Source: Nonomuraea purpurea (GTDB lineage Bacteria > Actinomycetota > Actinomycetes > Streptosporangiales > Streptosporangiaceae). From it: DNA of 64,000 nucleotides. Below are positions 25,361 through 34,876 of this stretch, one piece after another. Made by a program: the position numbers and the translations under genes. Each line of letters begins with the position of its first letter. The stretch's first letter is position 1. Below the pieces are notes generated by a model that saw only the letters and a list, made by a program, of their open reading frames with translations, made no database searches and had not been told where the DNA came from. The stretch covers positions 124,001 to 188,000 of the forward strand of contig NZ_JBHSBI010000006.1 of assembly GCF_042650645.1 (NCBI RefSeq). Direction: 5' to 3'.

Positions 25361-26573
25361 CGGGGCCGAGCAGCACCGGCAACGACACCGGCCCCTCCGT
25401 GATGATCGAAGAAACGTAGGCGATGTCGTCCGCTCCGACGTCCAGGCGCAGGTCGGGGAAGCGACTGAAGAGCGACGACAGCGCGATGCGGGCTTCCAGC
25501 CTGGCCAGTGGCGCGCCCAGACAGAAGTGTGGCCCCCGGCCGAACCCCAGGTGGGGTTCCTGGTCACGCGAGAGGTCGAAGCGCTCGGCGTGCTCCCCGA
25601 ACCTGGCCGGGTCCGTCCCCGCGGCGCTGATGCCCACCATGATCGGCTCGCCTTCTTTGATCGTCACCCCGGAGACCCGCACCTCGCGCATCGGGTAGCG
25701 GAACATGACGTTGATCACGGAGTTGCGGCCGCGGAGCGTCTCTTCGACCGCTCGGTCCCAGGCGTTCTCCGCACGCGCCATGGCCAGTTGCGCGGGGTCC
25801 GAGCAGAGCGCGACCACCGCGTTGGCGATCAGGTGCACGGTGGTCTCGTGCCCGGCGATGAGCACCAGCCACAGGATCCCGACCATCTCGCTGTCGGACA
25901 GGCTGTCGCCGTCGTCCTCCTGCGCCCGGATGAGCGCGGTGGTCAGGTCGTCGCCCGGCGCGCCGCGTTTGCGCTCGATGAAGGCGGCCAGGTACGCCAG
26001 CAGATCGCCCCCGGTCTTGACGGCCTCGTCCGGGGTGGTCTCGTGGGACAGCAGGATGAGGCTCCAGTCGCGGATCTGTTTGCGCTCGTCATGGGGAATG
26101 CCGAACAGCTCGCAGATCACGGCGACGGGCAGCGGTTCGCTGAACAGGCGCACGAGGTCGACCCGGTCGCCCTGCTCCGCCATCCGGTCGAGCAGCTCGT
26201 CGGTCATCTCCTGGATGCGCGGGGCCAGGGCCTGCACGCGCGCGGGGGTGAAGGCGCGGTTGACGAGGCCGCGTAAGCGCCGGTGGTCGGCGCCGTCCTT
26301 GGTCAGCAGGTGGTCGCCGTCGACGACCTGGCGCAGGGGCCAGTCGGCGGGGATCGTGCCGTCGTTCAGCGCGGTGTAGTTACGCGGGTTCTTGCTGAAC
26401 AGGATGCCGTCGTTGGAGAGCACCTCGTCGACCGATTCGTAGGCGACCACGGCCCAGACGGGCACCTGTCCGGGGAGTTCGACGCGCACGACAGGTCCGC
26501 CCTCGGAGCGGAACCGGCTGATCGTGTGGAATGCCCGCTCACCGGGAATCGGCAGCTTGAAGGGACAGGCCAT
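25344..26573 (-). CDS. Cytochrome P450
   Basis: A 409-residue soluble bacterial class I P450 needing external ferredoxin. I-helix AGHETTVHLIAN (oxygen-activating acid plus Thr), K-helix EETLRGR (ExxR) and the haem loop FGRGPHFCLGAPLAR with its Cys near 353 are all intact. ATG 26573 has GGAGG 6 nt upstream. No ferredoxin or reductase gene is adjacent, so redox partners must be elsewhere. The order resembles CYP105/107-type enzymes, but the substrate cannot be told. Confidence 0.94.
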   Translation of the reverse strand: MACPFKLPIPGERAFHTISRFRSEGGPVVRVELPGQVPVWAVVAYESVDEVLSNDGILFSKNPRNYTALNDGTIPADWPLRQVVDGDHLLTKDGADHRRLRGLVNRAFTPARVQALAPRIQEMTDELLDRMAEQGDRVDLVRLFSEPLPVAVICELFGIPHDERKQIRDWSLILLSHETTPDEAVKTGGDLLAYLAAFIERKRGAPGDDLTTALIRAQEDDGDSLSDSEMVGILWLVLIAGHETTVHLIANAVVALCSDPAQLAMARAENAWDRAVEETLRGRNSVINVMFRYPMREVRVSGVTIKEGEPIMVGISAAGTDPARFGEHAERFDLSRDQEPHLGFGRGPHFCLGAPLARLEARIALSSLFSRFPDLRLDVGADDIAYVSSIITEGPVSLPVLLGPVKDGR

Positions 26574-26721
26574 CGGCAGCCTCCAAAAGTCGGGGTGTCA
26601 CCCACACACTTTCCGCGCCGCACCCGACCGGGCCAAGGACGCTTCATTGTCACCACACGGCCCTCAACAGTGCCGGACCCGCCACACCCCGCAGGTCACC
26701 CGGCAGGAGCGAGGTGCCGCG

Positions 26722-27840
26722 TCACCAGGTGGCGCTGGGCGGGTTTCCCGCACGCCCCTTCGCCGTGATGGGGGCCGACGTCGTCGAGCCGTCGGTGAGA
26801 TCGACCACGAAGCGCTGCCACTCGTGCGTGAACATCAGGTGGCGGCCGGTCCCGTCGATACTGAACCGCAGACCGAGCGACGCGCTGCGGGGCAGCTCGG
26901 GGCGGGCGAGGACCCGCGTCTCGCCCTGGCCGTCCAGGGTGAGGCGTTCGATCGTCTGGCCGGTCGAGTAGACCAGGGCGCCGCCGTCGGGCGTGTAGGC
27001 CACCGACTGCAACAGCCACTTGCCCTGGGCGGCGAACTGGGTCGCGGCCATCAGGTCGGTGTCACGCCGTGCGAGGTCGAGCAGGCCGATGGCCTTGCCG
27101 CCGGCGACCCAGGCGAGCGTACGGCCGTCCGGCGCCCAGGCCAGGCCGGTGATCAGGGACTGCTCGCGCGTGCTCCAGTCCCTGCGCCGCCCGGTGGCCA
27201 GGTCCAGCACGGAGATCCTGGCTCCGCCCCTGATGAGCCTGGTGGCGTAGGCGAGCCTGGTGGCGTCCGCGCTCAGCGCCATGGTTTCTGCCTGGTCGGG
27301 GTCGTCCTGCTCAGGCCGGGGGACGGGCACCGGCTCGCCCGGCCGCCCGTTCTCGTCGAGGGTGAGCGTGAAGAACCGGATGGGCGAATCCGGCCCGGTC
27401 CAGCCGGTCAGCGCGAAGGTGCGGTTGTCGGGGGCGGCGGCCACGAGGTGCCAGGAGGAGCGCACGCCGGGCGGTAGCGGGACCTCCGCGACCAACTCCC
27501 CGGTTTCGGCGTCGTGCACGGCCGGGCGTACCGGAGTGAAGGTCGCCGTCTTGGAGCGGTCGGCGAAGTGGGCGATCGGGGTCCGCGCGACGATGAAGAA
27601 CCTCGGCGCGCCGGTCACGGGTCTGGCCGGCCCGGTCGCCATCGGCGCGTCCAGAGAGGTCGCCGGCGGGGCGGCAGACGTCGTCGGGGCGGAAGACGTC
27701 GTGCCGACCGTCGGGAGGGCAGGCGTCGTGAAGACCGTCGGGGTGTTGAGCGACACCCGCTCCATGGCCGGGTCGGCGCAGGCCCCTGTCAGGAGGATCA
27801 CGGCTGAGCCCACTGCGGCGAGCACTGCGCGAGAGGTCAT
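26722..27840 (-). CDS. Lipoprotein with WD40/TolB-like beta-propeller
   Basis: A 372-residue exported lipoprotein: signal peptide with lipobox LLTGAC (Cys about 21), a Thr/Ala/Pro-rich spacer to about residue 75, then repeating blades such as VAAAPDNRTFALTGW, MALSADATRLAYATRL, LAWAPDGRTLAWVAGG and VAYTPDGGALVYSTG. Such propellers bind ligands or partners outside the membrane. ATG 27840 lacks a clear ribosome binding site. It stands alone between the P450 and phosphotransferase genes. Confidence 0.78.
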   Translation of the reverse strand: MTSRAVLAAVGSAVILLTGACADPAMERVSLNTPTVFTTPALPTVGTTSSAPTTSAAPPATSLDAPMATGPARPVTGAPRFFIVARTPIAHFADRSKTATFTPVRPAVHDAETGELVAEVPLPPGVRSSWHLVAAAPDNRTFALTGWTGPDSPIRFFTLTLDENGRPGEPVPVPRPEQDDPDQAETMALSADATRLAYATRLIRGGARISVLDLATGRRRDWSTREQSLITGLAWAPDGRTLAWVAGGKAIGLLDLARRDTDLMAATQFAAQGKWLLQSVAYTPDGGALVYSTGQTIERLTLDGQGETRVLARPELPRSASLGLRFSIDGTGRHLMFTHEWQRFVVDLTDGSTTSAPITAKGRAGNPPSATW

Positions 27841-27942
27841 GAGGAGATCGTCTTACGTATCTCCCTCCACCGCCAAACGAGCTGGTCGCAGGGCCGCCAC
27901 CGGCCTCGTGCCCGGCCCGCTCGCGCGGGCGGAACTCCGGCT

Positions 27943-29154
27943 TCAGCCCCTCACCGCCAGCTTCTGCTCGGGGGACGAGCAGGCCCGCAGCGCGGCTCGG
28001 ACGCTGCTGACGGGGTCGTCCAGGTGGTAGACGTGTTCCGACGGCTCGATGCCGTCCAGGAACTCCTGGTAGCGCACGGCGTAGGCCAGATGCGCCAGCG
28101 GTTCGGCGATCGTCAGCGCCCTGGCGGGGTCGCTGCCGGGCGCGTGCGCCGTCCAGGCTCCGATCCAGGCGCGGGCGGCGGCGGGCCGCCGGGCCTCGGG
28201 CAGGAAGTCGCAGATACGGACGCCGTCCAGCACCGGGTTGCCGAGGTGGGCGTCGGCGAAGTCCACCAGGACCGGCGGGCCGCCGTCGCTGCGGCAGTTG
28301 CCGGGGTGGAAGTCGCCGTGCACGAGGGTGTCGGGCAGGCCGCATCCGTCCAGCAGGGGCCAGCGTTCGACCAGCTCGTACGCGTCCGCCAACTCCTCGG
28401 ACGTCAGCGCGCGGCCCACGTCGCCGTCGAGCAGATCGTGTACCCGGGCCGCGAGGACGGGCCCGCGCCGGTCCGGCACCCCTGCAGGAACCTCTCCCGC
28501 CAGCGCGGCCTGCGCGGCGACCAGCCGGGTCACGGCGCCGGCGATGATCTCGTCGGGGGCATCCCAGCAGTCCTCACCGGGCACGTGCTCCAGCAGGACG
28601 CGCCCCGTCGCCGCGGCGATGACGGCGGGCACCAGGTCCTGGCTCTGGCCCGCGAACGCGCCGATGACGGCGGCCTCGTCGGTGGCGAACCGCGGCGTGG
28701 TCTTCAGCCAGACCGGTCCCCGATCGGTGGGCAGGCGGAACAGGCCCGCCAGGTTCCAGGTCCTGCGCTGCTCGACCGGGCCGCTCATCGGGCGGCCCGC
28801 GGCGGTCAGCGCGTCGGAGGCCCAGCTCAGCGCCTCGCGCAGCCCGTCGATCGTGGCCCAGGGAGCGCGCAACTCCTGCTCGTCGTCAAGCGGCGTCTGG
28901 TCGGCGGGCAGCGGGGCCGGCGAACCTGAGTGCCGGAGCGCTTCGGCGTGGTAGGTCGCGTGGCCGTCGCGGCCGCCCTCCCCTCCCTCCACCCGGAGCA
29001 GGCGCAGCACCAGCACGTCGACGCCGAGCGTCCGGCGTATGTGCGCGACGACCGGCTCCACCTCCGCCCACCACGGCACGTCCACGGGGAACGGGCCGAC
29101 GACGCCGAGGCGGTCCGCCCCCGACGTCACCCACACGCTGACCGTTCTGCTCAC
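27943..29154 (-). CDS. Aminoglycoside phosphotransferase-fold kinase
   Basis: About 403 residues. The C-terminal APH domain shows the catalytic loop LVHGDFHPGNCRSDGG and the metal-binding VLVDFADAHLGNPVLD, so it is a small-molecule kinase; the substrate is unknown and need not be an aminoglycoside. The first 110 or so residues form an extra domain with WAEVEPVVAHIRRTLGVDV. GTG 29154 (VSRTVSVWV) is preferred; GTG 29202 is also in frame. Resistance cannot be inferred from sequence alone. Confidence 0.82.
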   Translation of the reverse strand: MSRTVSVWVTSGADRLGVVGPFPVDVPWWAEVEPVVAHIRRTLGVDVLVLRLLRVEGGEGGRDGHATYHAEALRHSGSPAPLPADQTPLDDEQELRAPWATIDGLREALSWASDALTAAGRPMSGPVEQRRTWNLAGLFRLPTDRGPVWLKTTPRFATDEAAVIGAFAGQSQDLVPAVIAAATGRVLLEHVPGEDCWDAPDEIIAGAVTRLVAAQAALAGEVPAGVPDRRGPVLAARVHDLLDGDVGRALTSEELADAYELVERWPLLDGCGLPDTLVHGDFHPGNCRSDGGPPVLVDFADAHLGNPVLDGVRICDFLPEARRPAAARAWIGAWTAHAPGSDPARALTIAEPLAHLAYAVRYQEFLDGIEPSEHVYHLDDPVSSVRAALRACSSPEQKLAVRG

Positions 29155-29206
29155 CCGACCAGTCTGGGTGCCGCCCCACGACGGCCGCCACGCAATTTCC
29201 ACCTGC

Positions 29207-29622
29207 TCATCCTCGACTGAGCCTGACGCACAGGTCCCAGACGGCCTGCTGGTTGGCCGGGTCCAGCGCGCTGCCAGGCAGCGGCCTGCGGCGGCACTTG
29301 TCGTCGACGTACACCCCGGTCACCCCCTTCAGTTCGGCACTCGACGCGGCGTAAATGCTGGATCGGGCGGGTTTGCTGATGTTTGACAGCAGAAGCGGCG
29401 CGACGACCTTCAGGAGCAGCGGCGCGATCGGCCGGTAGAGCAGCGGGAACGCCCCGATCGAGGTGGCCTTGTTCATGGGCGTGTGGCCGTGTCCTGGATA
29501 GATCACGTTCGCCGTCACTGCCGAGCCTTCGAGCTCGCGGGCGAGCCGGAGCGTCATGGCCATCGTCATGGTCTTGGTGTGGTTGTAGGGGCTGAAGGTC
29601 CACCCCAGGTAGCGGCGGCCGA
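29207..29622 (-). pseudogene. 5'-truncated short-chain dehydrogenase/reductase
   Basis: Only the C-terminal part of an SDR remains: GRRYLGWTFSPYNHTK holds the catalytic YxxxK, followed by ARELEGSAVTANVIYPGHG and a C-terminal tail to the stop at 29207. The Rossmann GxxxGxG half is missing; the sequence upstream of about 29622 belongs to another gene fragment on the opposite strand. It is therefore a remnant. Confidence 0.8.
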
Positions 29623-29624
29623 CA

Positions 29625-30067
29625 AGCCCCCCAGGAGCGCCGACGCCGTCAAGGGGGTCCGCGTGACCCACATCCCCAAGGGCTTCATCTACGGCCAGGT
29701 CAACGCGAACACGCACGATGGCATCACCGCATACGGTTACGGGTGGAGTGATGACCGCGACGATGTGGACCGCAAGCATCGGTCGCTGTTTGTCAGGGTG
29801 GTGTGCCGGCCGAGGGCGAGCCGGCTGGCGCAGCTCAAAAACCCGCCGATCGAGCTCCAGAAGTACTTGGCTTTCGAGAAGTTCTCGGGAGATACGAAGA
29901 CCGAGAAGATCGGCGGCCGTCAGGTGCTTACCCAGTCAGGTGACGGCGCGCTGGGCCATGGCCGGTACGCGGGCTGGATCGAGCGCGAGGGCGTCGTCGT
30001 CACCGTGATGGCCAGCCAGCCCCTCGTGCCGGAGCTCACGAAGATCATCAACGGCATCGAGCTCTGA
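29625..30067 (+). pseudogene. 5'-truncated gene fragment of unknown family
   Basis: The plus-strand frame ending at 30067 has coding character only from about 29625 (AVKGVRVTHIPKGFIYGQVN) onward, ending GWIEREGVVVTVMASQPLVPE then LTKIINGIEL. The C-terminus looks like a soluble domain of a larger protein. No good start or N-terminal part exists; GTG 29663 is in frame but without a ribosome binding site. It abuts the SDR remnant head to head. Confidence 0.6.
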
Positions 30068-30076
30068 GCCGGACGA

Positions 30077-30110
30077 CGCGCCCCAGTTCCTCCCGCGGCC
30101 TGGGGAGCGC
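30077..30110. terminator. Hairpin between the fragment and the glycosidase gene
   Basis: CCCCAG (30081-30086) pairs with CTGGGG (30100-30105), extended by GCGC arms with a bulge. It lies between two convergent 3' ends and may terminate both. Confidence 0.45.
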
Positions 30111-30138
30111 GCCCCGTGCGACTTCTCTGCCGGCCCGG

Positions 30139-32082
30139 TCAGCCGGCGACCTTGACAGTGGCGGTCTGGCCGGCCCGCACCGGCACCACGGCGACGGTGT
30201 AGGTCACGCCGTCGATCACCTTGCGCAAGCCGGGCGCGCGGTGGCCGTCGACCTCCAGCCACCGGTGCTCGCCCGCGAACCTCGCCTCCCAGAGGCGAAG
30301 CCCGTTGGAGGCGTTGGTGAAGGCCGAGGACACCTGCCCGTCATGCCGCACGGTCACAGTGCCGTCGCCGACCGGCACGTCGGCCACCTGCAGCCAGCCG
30401 ATGTCGGCGGGCAACCGCGACTGGGTGGCGACAGTCCGCCTCGGCGCGTCGGGCTGGATGCCCATGAGCCCCTCGACGGTCTGGCTGACCAGCGTGAACG
30501 GCACCTCAGGGTAGTCGCCGTTGAGCCCTTGGCGGCTGCTGACGTGATTGGTCTCGCGCTGGTTGTAGACGTAGCGCATCCACTTCCACGCGGTCTCGTT
30601 GTGGTTGTGCCGGAAGAACGTGTCCGGCAGGTACGTGATCGCCTCAATATTGCGCGGCCCTTCGGCCCCTGTCGCCGCGGTGTCGATGAAGTCGAGGTAG
30701 GCGTCGTTGCGCGGCCCGGCGTCGATGATGCCCTTCATCGGCATGAACCAGCTGTTCTCCTTGCCGAAGCCGGTCAGCGGGGTGCCGTCGACGGTGTAGG
30801 CGCGGACGAACTCGTCTGAGCCGGGCTTCACGCTCCAGGTCTGGTTGAAGTAGCTCTTCAGGTCGCGGGCCTGCTTGGCGGCCCGCTGCGACGTCTTGAT
30901 GTCGTGCTTGTCGCGAGCGAGATCGGCCAGGGCTCGGTATGCCTGGTACTGGGCGCCGATGGCGTCGCCCGCCTCGGCCAGCGGCTCGCCGCTGACCTCG
31001 TTGTAGCTGGCCGCGCCCTGGAATATGCCCTTGCCCGTGCCCTCGGCGACCTTGACAGTGCCGTTGGGAATCTGGCCGTCGTGCAGTGTGACGAAGTCGC
31101 TCGTGGCGCGCTGGTAGTAGTTCCACAACACCGGATCGTCGAGGTAGGCGCGGTCGCCGGTCCACCTGAACGCCTGGTTGGCCTTCTCCACGAGCTCGAA
31201 CGTGGCGGGCACCTCGCGGACGAAGTCGGTCGGCGAGCGGTAGTCGATGGCCAGGTAGGTCCTGGCGTCGAAGTTCAGCGCCCAGACCGGGTAGAACTTG
31301 TGCTCCTCGGTCGCCGAGGCGGCAAAGGAGCGCAGCATGTTCTTGTTCTCCCGGTCCAGGCCCAGGATGTGCGCCCCGGCGAGCTGGTGGGCGAAGTCGC
31401 GCGAGTAATAGCCGGTGCGGTGGGCGTATCCGGCCCAGTAGGAGGAGGTGTAGACGCCCTCGCCGGTGCCCGCCGGGTTCCGCTCGTCCACGTTGAGCGG
31501 GCCGGGGACGCCGTCCTGGTGCGCCCAGCCGCCCGCCTTGGCCTTGGCCCAGTCGAACAGCTCGACGATCTGGGTGTTGGACGAGGTGACCCGCGGGTCG
31601 GCGGTGGCTCCCGGCGAGACCATCACGTCGTCGGCGTTGACCCAGCCGGAGCCGGAGCCGAAGACGATCTCGAGGCGGTCGCCCTCCGCCAGTTCCACGT
31701 TCGGGTGGGTGTACCTGCTGTACGTGGCGCGCGACGGCAGGGTGATCGTGCCCACGTCGGCGCCGTCGCGCAGGACGGTGAACGTGCCGCCCGCGCCGCC
31801 GGTGGCGATCCAGGCCGAGATCGTATAGCGGCCCGCGGCAGGGGCCGTGATCGCCTGACTCACGCTCTTGCCCGCGCCGGAGTCGAGGTAGATGAGTTTG
31901 GCGCCGCCGTGGGGCTTGTTGGTGGCGACGCCGGTGCCCTGGGTGAACGTCCAGCCCTCGGCGTCCTTCTCGAACCCGGGGTTGACGATGACGAGCGGGC
32001 CAGCGGCGGCTCGCGCGGGGGTCAGGGCCGTGGCGGCCAGCAGCGAGGAGCCGACGAGGACGGGAAACGCCTTCCACTTCAT
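30139..32082 (-). CDS. Secreted six-hairpin-type glycosidase with N-terminal carbohydrate-binding-like domain
   Basis: A 647-residue exported protein: signal peptide MKWKAFPVLVGSSLLAATAL..ARA, a jelly-roll domain (about 28-155: VNPGFEKDAEGWTF, WIATGGAGGTFTVL) like carbohydrate-binding modules, then an alpha-helical catalytic region with DYRSPTDFVREVPATFELV, GENSWFMPMKG-like KENSWFMPMKG and RHNHNETAWKWMRYV, suggesting an (alpha/alpha)6 barrel. A short C-terminal beta domain follows. I cannot assign a GH family. ATG 32082 has GGGAG 6 nt upstream. It is the last gene of the sugar locus, 68 bp after lacI. Confidence 0.78.
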   Translation of the reverse strand: MKWKAFPVLVGSSLLAATALTPARAAAGPLVIVNPGFEKDAEGWTFTQGTGVATNKPHGGAKLIYLDSGAGKSVSQAITAPAAGRYTISAWIATGGAGGTFTVLRDGADVGTITLPSRATYSRYTHPNVELAEGDRLEIVFGSGSGWVNADDVMVSPGATADPRVTSSNTQIVELFDWAKAKAGGWAHQDGVPGPLNVDERNPAGTGEGVYTSSYWAGYAHRTGYYSRDFAHQLAGAHILGLDRENKNMLRSFAASATEEHKFYPVWALNFDARTYLAIDYRSPTDFVREVPATFELVEKANQAFRWTGDRAYLDDPVLWNYYQRATSDFVTLHDGQIPNGTVKVAEGTGKGIFQGAASYNEVSGEPLAEAGDAIGAQYQAYRALADLARDKHDIKTSQRAAKQARDLKSYFNQTWSVKPGSDEFVRAYTVDGTPLTGFGKENSWFMPMKGIIDAGPRNDAYLDFIDTAATGAEGPRNIEAITYLPDTFFRHNHNETAWKWMRYVYNQRETNHVSSRQGLNGDYPEVPFTLVSQTVEGLMGIQPDAPRRTVATQSRLPADIGWLQVADVPVGDGTVTVRHDGQVSSAFTNASNGLRLWEARFAGEHRWLEVDGHRAPGLRKVIDGVTYTVAVVPVRAGQTATVKVAG

Positions 32083-32104
32083 GGAATTCTCCCGATGATA
32101 GGAT

Positions 32105-32112
32105 GAAATTTC
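32105..32112. promoter_or_regulatory. Possible LacI-type operator (GAAATTTC)
   Basis: The perfect 8-bp palindrome GAAATTTC lies 23 bp upstream of the glycosidase start, in the gap after lacI. A related GAAAACTTTC occurs upstream of the binding-protein gene at 38087, so both could be targets of the locus LacI regulator. Confidence 0.3.
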
Positions 32113-32150
32113 TGAGCACAAAGAGACGAAATATCGGGACTTAGGCGGGC

Positions 32151-33140
32151 TCAGCGCGGCGGCGCCGTGGACCCGCGTACCACCAGCTCCGGGCTGAACA
32201 GCAGCTCGCCCTTCGGCACCTCGCGATTGCCCACCAGCGCGATGACGCTCCGCGCCACCTCCTTGGCCAGCCGGTCGAGCGGCTGGCGCACGGTGGTCAA
32301 CGGCGGGTCCACGAACTCCATGATCATCGACCCGTCGTGCCCCACGATGGAGACGTCGCCGGGCACGGTGAGCCCGGCCCTGCGGACCGCCCTGATCGCG
32401 CCGAGCGCCATGAAGTCGCTGGCCGCCACCACCGCGGTCGCATCGTGCCGGAGCAACTCGGCGGTTGCCGATTGGCCGCCCTCGATCGTGTAGTGCTGCC
32501 TGACCACCAGCGAACCTGTGTCGGTCACGCCCCTGCGCGCCATCGCGGCCCTGAACCCCTCGGCCCGCCGATCCGCCGGCCGGTTTCCTGTGGGGCCCGA
32601 GGCCAGGCCAATCCTGCGGTGGCCCAGCGCCCAGAGGTGATCGACGGCCAGTTCGGCCGACAGGTGGTCGTCGGTCGACAGCACCGGCATGTCGTGTCGC
32701 TCGAAACCGCCGTTGACCCCCACGAACGGGATGCGCCGCGCGGCCAGCATGTCGTAGGTCTCGGGATCGGCGTCTTCGAGGGTGTTGCTGGCCGAGAGGA
32801 ACACCACCGCGGCCACGCCATGCTCGGCCAGCGCGGTCACGAACTCACGCTCTTGGATGCCGCCCGGCAGCGCCGGGCAGAGCACGCCCTTGAGCCCGTG
32901 GGGCGCCAGCGCGGCCTCGATGAGCTCGGCCACGTCGGTGAAGAACGGGCTGGACAGCCCCGGCGTGATCACCGCGACGAGCTGGCCGCGGGTCGAGCGC
33001 TCGTAGCCGAGCTCGGCCATGGCACGCTCCACGACCTCGCGGGTCTTGGCCGACACCCCGGCGCGCCGGTTGACGACCCGGCTGACCGTGGCCTCGCTCA
33101 CCTCGGCCCTGGCCGCCACCTCGGTGATGCCGATCTTCAC
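32151..33140 (-). CDS. LacI family transcriptional regulator
   Basis: A 329-residue DNA-binding sugar sensor. The N-terminal HTH reads GITEVAARAEVSEATVSRVVN, with hinge helix region around REVVERAMAELGYE, then a periplasmic-binding-protein-like effector domain (VITPGLSSPFFTDV, STDDHLSAELAVDHL, VPGDVSIVGHDGS). GTG 33140 overlaps the GH36 stop by 4 bp (GTGA) with GGAGG 7 nt upstream, so it is translationally coupled to the operon it presumably controls. The effector is probably the transported sugar or its product. Confidence 0.93.
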   Translation of the reverse strand: MKIGITEVAARAEVSEATVSRVVNRRAGVSAKTREVVERAMAELGYERSTRGQLVAVITPGLSSPFFTDVAELIEAALAPHGLKGVLCPALPGGIQEREFVTALAEHGVAAVVFLSASNTLEDADPETYDMLAARRIPFVGVNGGFERHDMPVLSTDDHLSAELAVDHLWALGHRRIGLASGPTGNRPADRRAEGFRAAMARRGVTDTGSLVVRQHYTIEGGQSATAELLRHDATAVVAASDFMALGAIRAVRRAGLTVPGDVSIVGHDGSMIMEFVDPPLTTVRQPLDRLAKEVARSVIALVGNREVPKGELLFSPELVVRGSTAPPR

Positions 33141-34876
33141 TGCGCAACCTCCAGCTCGGCCAGCCCGGACGGCGGAACGTCCAGCACGCACAGACCCGGC
33201 CCCAGCCGCCGCTCCGACGCCTCGATCCTAGAGCCGTCCGCGCGGAAGGCCCGTGCCACGCTGAGGGTCGCGCCGCCGACCTCCAGCACCAGCCGGTCCG
33301 AGGCGGTGCCGTTGACGACGGTGACCTTCCGGAACCGCGCGGCGTCGATCGAGACCACGCGGTCGGCGGTCACACTGATCACGCACTCCTCGCCGAGCGC
33401 GGCGCTCACGACGGGGTAGAGCTCGTCCGGGCGGCCGGGCTCCACCTCGCCGTCCAGCAGCACTGGCCGCAACTCGCGCCAGCGTGCCAGCCAGAACGCC
33501 ACCATGCGCCGGTGCTCGCCGGACAACTCGCCCAGCCTGGCCGAAATCTGCGGCACGGAGTGCAGCGCTCCGATCAGCTGGCGGGCGGCCGTGTGCGCCG
33601 GCGCCGCCGGGTCCCACATGAGCATGTCGGCGTGTACGGCCCCGGCCCCGGCCAGGAAGGCGATGTCGATGGTCCGCACCCGGTTGGCGACCGCGTCGGC
33701 CGGGCAGTCGGTGGCCCGCAACATGTTGCAGAAGGGCGTCATGCCCGGCCCCACGTACGGCTGGCGGAACTCGATCAGCGCGCCTGGCCGGATCGCCTCG
33801 ATCTCCGCGACCAGCTCGGCCAGCAGCGCCCGCATGGCCGTGCCCACGTCGGCGATGTCCCCGGGCGAGGGCGTGCCGGCGTGGACCATCGCCTGGTCCA
33901 GGAAGTCGATCTTCAGCCCGTCGAGCCCGTAGTTCCTGACGAGCCTGGCGCAGGTCTCCACCACGTGCGCCCGCACCTGCGGGATTCGCGGATCGAGCGC
34001 GTGCGCGCCGGGCACGGCCCACTCCTTCGACGCGTACGCGGACAGGGCGGGGAAACACTCGGCCTCCGGGCCGAGCAGCAGCGGGGCGACCCAGACGACG
34101 TACTCCAGCCCCATGTCCCGTACTCGGGCAACATGCCCGGCGAAATCCGGAAATTTCGATGTATCGGGTCGCCAGTCCCCCACGCCCCGGTAACCGCGGC
34201 CGTTGCCCAGTTCCTGCCAGCCGTCGTCCAGGATGATCGTCCCGCAGCCGAGCCCGGCCGCCAGCGCCGCCTCAGCCTCCACGGCGGTCGCCTCGACCGC
34301 CTGGCTGAAGCCGTACCAGGTCGAGTAGACCGGGGTCCGCGCGCCCTCCGGCGCGCTCGGCCCTTCCGCCAGCGCGCCGCGCAGCGCGCGCATCGCGGTC
34401 GCGACGGTCGGCGAGGTGCGGGCGAAGACCATCCGGTACGGCGAGCCGCCCGCGGGCACCCGCAGGTGCACCACGAACGTCTTGTTCTCCTCGGAGACGC
34501 CGTACCGCATGGTGGTCTCGGGCACCGGGTCCAGCGCGGCGAAGGCCAGCATGGAGGCGCCGCGGCTGTCGTACAGGCAGGCGGCCACCGCGCCGCTCAC
34601 CAGTGAGACGCTCGCCAGCCCCGCCCAGTCGGCGACGAGGGTGCGCGTCCACTGGGCGTCCGGGTGCCAGAAGCCGACCGCGTCGCCGAGCGGGACCGAC
34701 AACCTGATCTCCAGCTCGCCGGTGGAGTGGATCTCCAGCAGCTCGGTGCCACCGGGCTGGACGGTCAGCTCCCAGCCCGCGGTGGCGCCGGGGGTGTGCG
34801 TCAGGACGGCCAGCCGTACATCGTCGAGCAGATGCTCAGTGGGCGCGGGCGCGAGCCCGGCGGTCGTGACGCTCAC
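33137..34876 (-). CDS. GH36-like alpha-galactosidase (cytosolic)
   Basis: A 579-residue retaining glycosidase without signal peptide. An N-terminal beta-rich domain leads to a TIM barrel with TIILDDGWQELGNGRGY, GLEYVVWVAPLL and the nucleophile Asp in GLKIDFLDQ. The acid/base Asp is probably in MLRATDCPADAV. A C-terminal beta domain closes the protein. GTG 34876 overlaps the permease stop by 4 bp. In the operon it would cleave the imported oligosaccharide; alpha-galactoside specificity is by family, not proven. Confidence 0.85.
   Translation of the reverse strand: MSVTTAGLAPAPTEHLLDDVRLAVLTHTPGATAGWELTVQPGGTELLEIHSTGELEIRLSVPLGDAVGFWHPDAQWTRTLVADWAGLASVSLVSGAVAACLYDSRGASMLAFAALDPVPETTMRYGVSEENKTFVVHLRVPAGGSPYRMVFARTSPTVATAMRALRGALAEGPSAPEGARTPVYSTWYGFSQAVEATAVEAEAALAAGLGCGTIILDDGWQELGNGRGYRGVGDWRPDTSKFPDFAGHVARVRDMGLEYVVWVAPLLLGPEAECFPALSAYASKEWAVPGAHALDPRIPQVRAHVVETCARLVRNYGLDGLKIDFLDQAMVHAGTPSPGDIADVGTAMRALLAELVAEIEAIRPGALIEFRQPYVGPGMTPFCNMLRATDCPADAVANRVRTIDIAFLAGAGAVHADMLMWDPAAPAHTAARQLIGALHSVPQISARLGELSGEHRRMVAFWLARWRELRPVLLDGEVEPGRPDELYPVVSAALGEECVISVTADRVVSIDAARFRKVTVVNGTASDRLVLEVGGATLSVARAFRADGSRIEASERRLGPGLCVLDVPPSGLAELEVAQ

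Noticed and set aside
27943..29154. Calling the APH-fold protein an aminoglycoside resistance enzyme
   Set aside because: Only the generic kinase motifs are visible, and the extra N-terminal domain is not found in known resistance enzymes.
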